This document shows positions 11,670 to 21,100 of a DNA stretch of 64,000 nt, one piece after another. The notes beneath the pieces are model-generated. The model had not been told where the DNA came from. It made no database searches and saw only the letters and a program-made list of their open reading frames with translations. Made by a program: the position numbers and the translations under genes. The stretch is from Cardiocondyla obscurior (lineage: Eukaryota; Arthropoda; Insecta; Hymenoptera; Formicidae): the NCBI RefSeq assembly GCF_019399895.1, contig NC_091868.1, forward strand, positions 8,371,593 to 8,435,592, read 5' to 3'. Every line of letters begins with the position of its first letter. Position 1 is the first letter of the stretch.

Positions 11670-14105
11670 ATGTGGCCGGGCAGTTTAGTTTTGTTCGTTG
11701 TTAACGCGTTGATTCCATTGGTAAAATAAAATATTTAAACCTTTTTTTCTGTTAATTTTACTGAAAGCTAATTTTAATATAATCGAGAAAAGAGCTCTGC
11801 TAAATTGAAAATAAAGCTAGTGTTTAATGCACGATGTAAAAAATTATACTAAAGTAATTGTAATTGAAACGGCAAAGGGCAAGAGACGACGATGTAGATT
11901 TTCTGAAATTTTTTAAAGGTAATATGCATCTTCCTCCTTTGTTCTTGCCATTTCTGATTTACACGCTTTATTTAATATTCAGATAAATAAAAAAAAAATA
12001 TTTCTACAACAAATACTGTAATATTTTAATTAATTCTTTCTTCCTCTCAGGTACATTCTTTGCCTTCGAATATTGATTGGAATACCGCGCATAATGATTC
12101 AGATTCAATTGCCCAAAATGAAAGAACTTTAAAGCTTTTTTTACAATTGGCAACGAGCGCGGCAAATCGTTTATCGTACTTAAGGGAAGCCGATAAAAAA
12201 TATGACTGCAACAGTCGCGACAATAATCCACCAATTTCAACAACCGAAGACGCCGTCGCGACGCAATCGCCGTCTCAAACCGACCTAGAGTGGCCTGATA
12301 AAAGTCAGGAAATCCAGAAAAAATTGTCTCCCGCTGATTTCGATATAAATCCGGATCGAAATCAGACCGCTCTTTACTCGCAATTGCAAAAGTTGTTCGA
12401 CACATTTAATCTACGAAATACCGACGAAGAAAATACTATGCGTAAACAGAAGCTAGATAATGAAATTGGCTTAATTAAAAATATTACGAATACATCAAGT
12501 ATAAATGAGTTAACCAGAACTGCGAATAAATTTTTTACAAAGCCGCGAGACCAGCAAGAATCAACGTCCGGTATAAGTCAACGATTATTCGGCCTAGATT
12601 TACCACAGGCGGTTCCAAAATTTATTAGTGACGTACGCGAGAACGTGAATCAGCATATTCCGTCTGAAATTACGCAGCACACGCGGGAGTTGTCGGATAA
12701 AATCGGCAATGTAAACCAAGGACTTTTAGAACCAGTTGTTAAAAATACCGCAATTATCCCGCGAGCCGCAAATAATTTCTCGGTGGCGAATCAGATTTTG
12801 TCGGACACGAAGAATATTATGGAGTCGATGATTCAAGTTTTACCGGAGGCTGCAAAGGGCGCGACGAGTTTATTGAATAAAATTATTCCGCAATCCCAAG
12901 ACGTTATTAAGAATCCATTGAAAGTTGCTGAAGAAGGTCAGAAATATCTTGCACATTTAAATCATGTCCGACAGGAACATCTGGCAAGCAATGCGGAAGG
13001 TAATATTCGTAAAACAGCTGGTGCATTTGGAGGAAATGATCAAGAAGCGACAGACTTCCTAATAAACGTTGGTAATTTAACGAAAGATTCTTCTGCTCCG
13101 CTTCCAAGATTATTCTTGGACTTTAATAAAAATGAGCGCAACGACAGCGAGATTAGAACGGGCCACGATTACGATCGATTAACTTCAATTACGGAAGACT
13201 TATCTCAGGGAATTAAAGAAAGTGAATCGACGGGCGTTACGTTCGCGACGTCGGCGTCCCCTGATCAATTAGAGTCCAGCGCATTCACATTAATTGTCAC
13301 TAGTACCGAACATCAAGCCAAGACTTTCGGCGATGCAGAAAATTCAGAGGATACAAGGGACAAATTAAAATCTAATCTAGAAGAAGCAACAAGACTCGGA
13401 GATAATTCATCTGCTGGTAACGGAATGAATCAATCGAGGGAAAATCATGAACGAGATTATATGCACGGGCAACTATCTGAAGCGAAATTGCAGGAGATTA
13501 GCGATCGACTAATTAACGCTCTTTGGCCGATTATACGGAAGAGAATAGACAATAATCGAAACTTGGCGAGTGATCGTTATAACGAGCAGTTAAATAAAGA
13601 TTTTCCATCGAATATAGCGTCTAATTTTGGACGGGCAATTAACGGACAGGATTTAAATTACACAGTAAGTACAAAAGTTAAGCTGGATATAAAAGCGTGA
13701 ATAAATGTACTCTAAGTACTGAGGTGTGTTTGTTGTACAATTAATTCTGCTATCTTTACAACCTCCGCGTAAAAATTAATTGGCCACGGATAATTAACCA
13801 GAACATATTTATCTTCGACTTTAATTAGTTCGATTTTATATGAGACCGCACTGACGAATCTTTTATCACGCGCAGCGATTCTTAAAGCACGATACTTAAA
13901 AATTGATTCACGTACACATGTCCATAAAAAAAATTCTGCTCATTAAAAGGAAAAATGGAATTGCTGTGAGTCAGGAATTTAACGTTAATAATTGATATTA
14001 TTTAGTGATTTATAATAACTATTAATAATTATTTATAACAAGCAACTTTAAAAATATATTTTTTTTTTTCAGAAAAGCCACGGTGAAATTGAAGATGCAA
14101 TTTAA
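11670..14105 (+). CDS. Large secreted protein, 565 aa, family not recognised
   Basis: Exon 1 (11670-11720) encodes MWPGSLVLFVVNALIPL. The main exon (12051-13664) continues the signal peptide with VHS and probable cleavage before LPSNIDWN. Exon 3 (14073-14105) ends KSHGEIEDAI. All junctions are phase 0, with GTAAAA and GTAAGT donors. If the last intron were retained, the frame would stop at 13700 after a few different residues. The mature chain is hydrophilic, Asn/Ser/Glu-rich and almost cysteine-free, with several N-glycosylation motifs (NITNTS, NNFS, NYTVS). A central predicted helical part (about residues 190-330) includes PQAVPKFISDVRENVNQHI and ATSLLNKIIPQSQDVI. Codon use is AT-rich like the surrounding DNA. 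It lies just after calaxin and starts about 385 bp beyond that stop. I cannot assign a function; an extracellular structural or glandular protein is the most general reading. Confidence 0.78.
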
Positions 14106-14222
14106 AGGTTTCAAGAAAATCTAGATTATAATCGACGAAATGGAGTTATCAATGAAAGAAAATAATTAACACTGTCTTTGATTTTGTTAAATATCTATTG
14201 AGATATCTGTTCAGTGTCGCAG

Positions 14223-14228
14223 AATAAA
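14223..14228 (+). terminator. Polyadenylation signal of the 565-aa protein gene
   Basis: AATAAA about 118 bp after the stop in the third exon, with a second AATAAA 10 bp later. The signal supports 14073-14105 being the true last exon. Confidence 0.55.
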
Positions 14229-14727
14229 AATTAATAAAAAAGAATAAGAAATATCTTCAGTTGTACAAAAAAAAAAGAGGAATAAAGACAATTGATCTAC
14301 ACAGAAACTATAAACCATCACTGTTAATCCACAAACCTCAGTTTCTAATAACTCGAATTCATGTTTCAAAAATTAATTGTTAATTTAAAGGTAGAGCTAA
14401 TGTACGATTTTCTACATCACGGCACAAATCACGTATAATCGTGCAGGCAAAACGCGCAGAAAGAGCATAAAATAGCTGTTGCGCGATTTAAAAATATATT
14501 TCACGAAAGCCAAATTCAGACCTCTCGCCGGTGTTTCATCGATCGATCATCGCGTGCATTCGCAAACTGATTATCTGCAAGCGGATGATTCGAATTCATC
14601 ACGCGAATGATTGCGGACTATCGTGTGAATTAAACGTTGCGAATCGCACGATCTTTAATTTTCGTATCGATATCGCCGCCCATCAACCGCGCGAGTGAAT
14701 TTCATCAGAACCGGCCGGGTTATCGCA

Positions 14728-14734
14728 TATAAAA
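14728..14734 (+). promoter_or_regulatory. TATA box of the 149-aa secreted protein gene
   Basis: TATAAAA followed about 27 bp downstream by an initiator-like GCATTCG and by the ATG at 14810. Spacing is the same as in the promoters at 3150 and 5342. Confidence 0.75.
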
Positions 14735-14809
14735 GGTCGGTTTATTGTATACGCATTCGCCGTTCCGAGACGCACCGACCGAACAAATTACGCCCAGGAT
14801 AATTACATT

Positions 14810-15457
14810 ATGACAATTAAGTGCCTGCGAATATTGTGGGCCGTTCTAGCGGTGGCCGGCGCGAAAGTAAAAATAATCAAGTTAATAAATTAATAACGAT
14901 AAATCCATTACAGTCATAAATTTCAAAAGAATTACTTCTAATTCATAATTAATACGTAAATCTTTTCAGATGCATCCCGAGGAACAATCTCCGTCAAAGG
15001 TGAGAAAAATAATTTTTTTTTATTAATAATAAAAGAAAAAAATCTTTTTTTTTTTTGATAGTACAACGGTAATAACCTTAGTGGTAATTTGCAGTCGGCA
15101 ACGATTATCGAGAACAAGAACGTGAACGTTATAGTGAACGTGAATGCGCAGGAACTGGCTCAAGAGTTATGGAAGATAATAGAAAGTCGCTTGAACAACA
15201 AAACGAATAACGTTACCAATCCGCAGAGCATCATCAGCGATCTCGAGAAGGCAGTTGGGCCTATCGTATCACCTAGCAGAAGAAGTAACATAGCCCCGTC
15301 TGTCTTGCAAGTGGCAAACGAGCTTGATAAGATCACCCGGAAAGCACTCAACCTAAATGCACCGAATATGAATATGTTAGACGAAGAGATAATGACGAGA
15401 AACATCGTAGCTAACATGATGGCCTTTCTGAAAATGATTCTGTCAAAGAAGACTTAG
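14810..15457 (+). CDS. Small secreted helical protein, 149 aa, family not recognised
   Basis: Exons 14810-14866, 14970-14999 and 15095-15457, all phase 0, with GTAAAA and GTGAGA donors and TTTTCAG and TTTGCAG acceptors. Exon 1 is the signal peptide (MTIKCLRILWAVLAVAGAK). Exon 2 is a ten-codon mini-exon (MHPEEQSPSK). Exon 3 carries an Asn/Val run (NKNVNVIVNVNAQELAQEL), helical leucine-rich segments (SIISDLEKAVGPIVS, SVLQVANELDKITRKALNL) and a methionine-rich C-terminus (ANMMAFLKMILSKKT). The mature chain has no cysteine. Gene layout (signal exon, mini-exon, long last exon) and Asn-rich character resemble its neighbours at 11670 and 16141, so they may be distant relatives or simply share composition. 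Function unknown. Confidence 0.8.
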
Positions 15458-15460
15458 GCC

Positions 15461-15466
15461 AATAAA
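15461..15466 (+). terminator. Polyadenylation signal of the 149-aa protein gene
   Basis: AATAAA begins four bases after the TAG stop codon, so the 3' UTR would be only a few tens of bases, unusually short. Later AATAAA copies (about 15940) offer an alternative end. Confidence 0.5.
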
Positions 15467-16140
15467 AAATACACCCAGCGCGATGCCGCATCACTTTGCA
15501 ACGACACCAGATCGAATAATAATGAAGAGGAAGACTTACGTCGACGTGGAGATCAAAATTCGCGAGAAAGATATTCTCAATGTGATTTATTAACTCGGCG
15601 TATCGACGTGCTTGTCGTTCAACAAAATAATTATACAATTAAATCGATTTTTATGTAATTATTAATATCGTCCCCGTTCCGATAAATCAGAATACGTTGC
15701 TTATCTGGAAAAATCGCTTCGCGACGTAATTGTTTGAAAAGAAATTAAGAAAAAGGAACGATAATAAAGTGATAAATAGAATTTTGATTATTGAATTATT
15801 TACGGCCGATTAAAAGCGACACGTAATGTCCCTACCGTATTATTTATGCCTTTCGATTTTGAAAGCTTTTAACGCAATTTCATAGTGTCACATATGTCAT
15901 CGCTTTATAGCGTTGCATTTGACAATTGGTATCGTAAAGAATAAATTGAATTCAGCGCACCCGCTAACGATAACACCTCGTGTAATCACGTGTTAATAAG
16001 ACCAACAATTTTTTATTACGCTCAATGCAAATTCGCAAACGAATTCAATTTTAAAGTGACCGTGAGCTGTTTCTATATGAATACACGGCACGGGCGATCG
16101 GTCCAGAAGTTAGAACGAAAACTCGAGCACTGACCGATCT

Positions 16141-17070
16141 ATGTATTCCACGATGATTTCGCGCCAAATACTCTGCTGTCTGGTGAGCGAACCACGGATT
16201 CAGATTTTTTTTTTTCTTTAATACATATTTCTATTTCCCCCTTTCCTTACATTTTTTTTCCTTCTAAATACATTTTAAAAAATTAATTGTTTATAAATTA
16301 TCTTGTGCATAATTTAACGTTTCCCTATTATTTTCGTGAGTTCTTGGCTATGCTGTCAAGATATGCTGACTCAAGGAAATCTTTCTACTTGGACCCTATT
16401 TTATTGTCTCTACAACGCCTCGAACGTTTGTTTATCCATCAAATTGAACAAAGTACGCTGAACTGTCTGATAGCCGAGAATTTGTATAATCAACTTGCCG
16501 AACATCAGATGTCCAGCAACGAAAGCATCGAGGTATTAAAAGTACATAGAGAGTTTCTATGTTAAGTCTCATTTTTGACTAAATTAAATTTTTAATAATA
16601 CACATTTCAAGAATAATTATTTTCGTTTGTCTGTTCATCGATAAAATTACTTCTAACGACCGTCTTATAATTTTTCTTTTTTTTTACTATTAATTTATTT
16701 AGAAAATCAACAATTTTAGATTTTTATTTTATTGCAGGCAAAGCCGATCGACGCAAGTCCTTTAATGCTTGGAAGACCATTGGATCTTTATCATCACGCT
16801 CCACAATTCTTACTACCGAAAGATCCGAATAGTCGAAGAAGCCAAAGAAAGAGTCCCAAACTTAACGAGAGCGCAAATACTAACGCTAATACCAACTCCA
16901 ATATTAATGAGAACTCAAACGTGAATTTTAACCGGCATCACAGACGTTCCTTTGACGGTGGTGACTCAAACAGCGCCCGTAATAAAAACGTGAACAGCAA
17001 CATTAATTTTAATAGCAACTCAAACAAGAACAGAGATATATTCGACTTCAGCGACGAAGATGAAGATTAA
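16141..17070 (+). CDS. Secreted Asn-rich protein, 188 aa, family not recognised
   Basis: Exons 16141-16182, 16341-16532 and 16738-17070, all phase 0. The first junction builds the signal peptide MYSTMISRQILCCL/FLAMLSRYADS; its donor is GTGAGC and its acceptor the less usual TTCGTGAG. The middle exon is helical (DPILLSLQRLERLFIHQIEQ). The last exon has a basic RRSQRKSPK segment, an Asn-rich low-complexity stretch (about residues 120-175, repeats of the type NANTNSNINENSNVNFN) and an acidic end (FDFSDEDED). AAT/AAC codons dominate the repeat, so it may expand or contract by slippage. A TATATGAA at about 16074 is a weak TATA candidate. It could be secreted material with a prion-like Asn tract; no family is recognised. 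Confidence 0.75.
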
Positions 17071-17171
17071 TTCAATTAAGTTAATATTTTTAAAAAAGAA
17101 ACAAGATCGCGAGGGCATGTATAAAAATTGCATCGCTTGATTATAATTTTTCTAAAACTATCTGTTGCGAA

Positions 17172-17177
17172 AATAAA
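17172..17177 (+). terminator. Polyadenylation signal of the Asn-rich protein gene
   Basis: AATAAA about 100 bp after the stop codon at 17068-17070, in AT-rich DNA. It marks the right end of the plus-strand secreted-protein cluster. Confidence 0.55.
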
Positions 17178-17467
17178 ATATTTGAATTAAATTGTTCGTT
17201 TAGTTAAGCTTTCGAATTAAGTTGTGTAAAATTGTACTACAATTGTTACATGGATTAAAATTAATTAATCTATTAACAGAGCTTTCTCCACGGAATTAAT
17301 TGCCGTTCAATTTTTTATTAATTAGTAAAAGAAACCATGCGCGTGGTTAAAAAAAAAATCCTAATTTGCGCGCGTTATTACATTCGGAGATTAGATAATT
17401 ATAATAATTGTTTTATTAAATATAATTGAGTGATTTATGGTCAAAGGCGTGTTGCCAGTTTACTTAC

Positions 17468-18560
17468 ATTGGTGTCTTCATCGGTTAGGTTGGGGTAGGC
17501 GGTTTTCCATACGTCCGTCTTTCCGTCCGTCCTTCCTTCCCTCCTTCCCTCCTTCCTTCTTTCCGTGGCAGCATTCTGGATCATCCCGACGTGTTGCAGC
17601 ACTTCACATCACTTAACACTGTATTACACTGCTCTGCTTTTTTTTTATAAACACTATCACTGGTCGCTAACACTATCACACGAGAGACGAACGACCGAAA
17701 GAACGACGTCGCGGATTATCGCGGCGATTTTATACGATTTAAATTAAGAAGCGCGACGAACGATTATTTGTTGCTTGATTTTGCTCTCCCGGTACTCGTA
17801 GCGTTGCTCGTTCTCGCCGGGTCTTCACACAAATCGTTCCCGATCACGAAACAGGAAACTGGTTACGTTTGATTCTTCTCCTTTCTTCTCAAGTCTTGCC
17901 GGCAGAATGAACGATGTCGACACAACTTGCGCCAGGCGGCGAACGCCACGGGCCGCGATGTTAAATGTTTCCGCGCACTTTAGATCCCTCAAGTTCTTCA
18001 AAAATCACTTATCCGTAACGAGATGAGTCTTGGCCGCGACGAAGAAGACAGGCGATCTTCTCCCACTGCGGATCTTCTCCCACTCCGACGATAACAGTGA
18101 CCGGAACCCGCCGAAGAATATTTTAATGGAAGCCCGGATCGAAAATGCCCGACGCAAAGTAATACACGTCGGATGACGACGCTCCGTGGGCGCTGCATCC
18201 GCTTCGTAATCTTGTCATTTCGGAACGATGGCGATCGCCGGATCCCGCTGAACGTCGCTGAAAAAGATGGCGAGTGAAGCGCGTCGGAAGTGCCGGTCCC
18301 GCGACGTCCTTCACGCTGATGCTTCGCGCGCAGCGCCCACTGCCTTAACCTTGTCGCTTCGAAGCGCTTTTTCGAGGCACGAATTGAAGCGCAAAATAAT
18401 GAATAAAATGACATAGGAGCACAGAAAAGTAATCGTTCGTGACCGAGTCGACGACGTCGACACTTGTTCGCATGCGAGACTTTCTATCCGCGGTCGAAAA
18501 TGCGCGTAATTGCGGAGCGGTTTCCAACACGTCCTCGCGCCCGAAGCTCCGCAATTAGAC
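17468..18560 (-). other. GC-rich block with a minus-strand splice donor; possible first exon
   Basis: Read on the minus strand, the block ends with GAAGACACCAAT|GTAAGT at 17467, a strong donor, with an ATG only 14 nt before it (ATG AAG ACA CCA AT). CpG content is far above the AT-rich flanks, and long but meaningless frames (17998-18414) run through it, as expected for a promoter or 5' leader. If this is a first exon, the transcript runs leftward across or beyond the whole secreted-protein cluster. I found no matching downstream exon in the window, so it remains a suggestion. Confidence 0.3.
17512..17565. repeat. Pyrimidine microsatellite, (CCGT)n then (CCTT)n
   Basis: A run of CCGTCCGT units changes into CCTTCCTTCCCTCCTTCCC units. 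It is an imperfect tetranucleotide repeat, pyrimidine on the + strand, located within the possible minus-strand leader. Confidence 0.85.
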
Positions 18561-19282
18561 TGAAGTGACCGTTAGAGATTTCGGCCCTTGGAGGGAAAGA
18601 GAGAACCGAGTAAAAAGAGTGAGACAGTCGATAGAGTCGATCGTCAATTTATCGCTGTCCTTCTCGCACCGAGTTCTTCGGAAACGCCGAGCAAGTCTGT
18701 TTACGTTTTTTTTATGCGCTGGCCGAGCTCGAGGCGTCCCACTCCAAAATAAAAGATCGTCGTGCTCGATGCCCGATATTTTTATGCTATTCAGAGTACT
18801 CGACAGATTATTTCGAGCTCCGAAATTGTCGTCGTTTTAAAACACTTGCTCGAGCAAGCTTGAAAAATAATCTAATGATCCGAATACTTCAAATAAAAAG
18901 ATGAATACAATCTTCTTATTATTATAATAAAATAATAAAAAAAAGAATTATAAAATTAATATAAAGTTCAACATTTTCTAAATATATATACTTATTAGAC
19001 TTTCAGAAACTCCTTGGTCGGCGAATCTTTTTTTTATAATGCGTTTTAATTCTTTGTAAAATAAGACATCATAATATATAAGTTATTTACCAAAATGAAA
19101 AAGATTAAAGGATTGACTAAAAAAGATTGGCCTTTCACAGCCTCTATATGTAATCATGGCACTTGCCGTTTATTAAAAACAAATTCAATAGTAATCATAT
19201 AATTACAAACAATAATAATGACATTATAATTATAAAATATGCTCGGTCTAGCATTTTTTATAACGCGCTTGTAGAATCAGTC

Positions 19283-19478
19283 TTAACCCTCGGATTACCA
19301 AACCATGCTAGCAAAGTGTAATATTATTTCCTCCACGTCCGCTGTCCTTTTTAATGCGCCGCCCTCAATCCCTCCCGATTTTTCTAGTTCAGAAAAATAA
19401 ATATATTTCAAGGTACCGTCCCTTCACATCCCTCCCACACCTGAGAAAATTTAAATCGATCGATAATCCGAGGGCTAA
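19283..19478. mobile_element. Short inverted-repeat element, piggyBac-like MITE
   Basis: TTAA at 19283-19286 is followed by CCCTCGGATTA. 188 bp further on, the complementary TAATCCGAGGG ends at 19474 and is followed by CTAA, a one-base variant of TTAA. The 11-bp termini match perfectly and begin with CCC next to a TTAA site, the arrangement known for piggyBac-superfamily elements. The interior has no coding potential, so it would be a non-autonomous copy. The element is called from termini and target site only. Confidence 0.55.
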
Positions 19479-19699
19479 TTAAACTATGAGACGTGCTATA
19501 GAGGTATGTTACAGTGATGCAGGGGTTTCATTTACGCAATCGAAAAATTGACTCTTACATCCTCAAAAATAAAAACACCGGCGAAACGACGTACCCGGCG
19601 CTTCCACTTTCGAGGACTTTCATTTCGGTTCTCGTTGCCCAGCGCGCTTCAAGGTTCCCGCACTTAGATTTACATATGTATGTACACGCACGCGCATCT

Positions 19700-19756
19700 G
19701 TATATATATATTCATTATATATATTTATTCATTTATTTATTTATAATATATAATTA
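19700..19756. repeat. TA-rich microsatellite
   Basis: TATATATATA, then ATTATATATATTTATTCATTT and TTATTTATAATATATAA; a degenerate TA/TTTA repeat between the two inverted-repeat elements. Confidence 0.75.
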
Positions 19757-20106
19757 TTTATTCGTTAGGCGCACTCCACAGAAACGAGCTGGCCCTTTTG
19801 CGAGTTTCGATTAAAAAATAAATTGATCCGCGTTCGTTTCGCCGGAGTGCTGAGATCTGTTGAGGGTGTCGAGCAATAGTCTCTCGTCCTTTGCGATGTA
19901 AAAACTACCGTAGTTGGATAAAGCGCTGCCCGGCGATTCCTAGTGTATATAAGCCATTGGGAGACCCCGAGCTCCAACTTCGTAGAGACACATGCGTTAT
20001 AGATCTTTCTATTTTGTCCATTTTATTATTTTTATTGCATCTTCTCTTGGTCTTGCAAGATTCGGCGCATCATATCGTTTATCGTAGAAGAGCGTAACTT
20101 CTTTGC

Positions 20107-20318
20107 TTAACCCTCTGATGAACTATCAAGATACTGGGATTTCTTTTTCTTTCTTTCTCTCTTCTTTTTCTTTTTTTTTATATTATTATTTATGGTGCAC
20201 AGTGTAATAATTAGGAAACGAAGAACGATTTTGGGGAATCAATGTCTCTAAATAAGAATATAAAATGAGATTCATTCAGCAAAATTATTTTGGCCGTCAA
20301 GAAGCATCAGAGGGTCAA
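20107..20318. mobile_element. Second short inverted-repeat element, piggyBac-like MITE
   Basis: TTAA at 20107-20110, then CCCTCTGATG. The complementary CATCAGAGGG ends at 20314, followed by TCAA, again one base off TTAA. The termini are a 10-bp perfect inverted repeat with a 204-bp element length, close to the 188 bp of the copy at 19.3 kb, and they share the CCCTC(G/T)GAT start. The interior is non-coding with a long pyrimidine run. Confidence 0.5.
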
Positions 20319-21089
20319 CAGTTTGTACATTACTCTATGCTATACACTACTAATCATTTAGCAACTCATGAAAATTTACAACAACCTAAAGTTACAATTA
20401 AATAAATAGACAAAAATAAAATGCGCAAGAAGCTCGTAAAGTTGTGCAAGTCGTCGAAAGTTACACAAGTTATACTATTGCAATCTTTTTACAGGTACTG
20501 TAGATATTGCAAAGTGCAATATGAAAGGAATAACTCTCGGTTTGTACATCCTATGGAAATTCGAATAACGTCGAGAAGAGTGCAATTTTATTTACCTCGT
20601 ACTTTTGTAAAAATGCCCATTTACAGTATTTCGAACGAATATTCCGCGGCGGACGCGAACATAAAACTTCACCGCGCGATAGACAAGCGCTTAGCTTTTG
20701 TCGTTGTCATTTTGAAAAGCAGTACCTTATCCAACCGTAGAAACTAGATAACGAAGAGAATAGACGTGTATCTGGATCTTTAGGCACTTAAATGTCGGAA
20801 GTTACTGGGAACCTTGAGTTCGCGGGTCGACGATCTGGCATTTTCTATTTACAGCCTTAATCGAGGACGTAATACGACGTCCCGACGAAGGGTCGAGTTG
20901 CATTCAAATAAACATGGTATTCGTACAATTTGCACGTCGGTTTGAGACGTCAGGTGAAATGCGAAGAGCTTCACAATCAAAGAGGATTTTGCCACGAGAT
21001 TACGGTTACAGTCACAGTTCGAAAGCTTTTGCTACTGGCCTGTTAAAAAAAAAAAAAAAAGTGTTCACAACTTAAAAAGTAATTGTCTG

Positions 21090-21100
21090 CCGAGGGTTAA
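21090..21100. mobile_element. Lone terminus similar to the two inverted-repeat elements
   Basis: CCGAGGG immediately followed by TTAA, the same right-end structure as the elements at 19.3 and 20.1 kb. I could not find a matching left end, so this may be a truncated copy or chance. Confidence 0.25.

Noticed and set aside
12004..12405. 133-codon minus-strand frame over the 565-aa gene
   Set aside because: Overlaps the better supported plus-strand exon and has no domain.
17998..18414. 138-codon minus-strand frame
   Set aside because: Arg/Ser-rich composition typical of CpG-rich non-coding DNA, overlapped by another long frame in a different phase.
20421..20747. 108-codon plus-strand frame in the middle tract
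   Set aside because: No splice signals or recognisable motif; surrounding DNA is non-coding.
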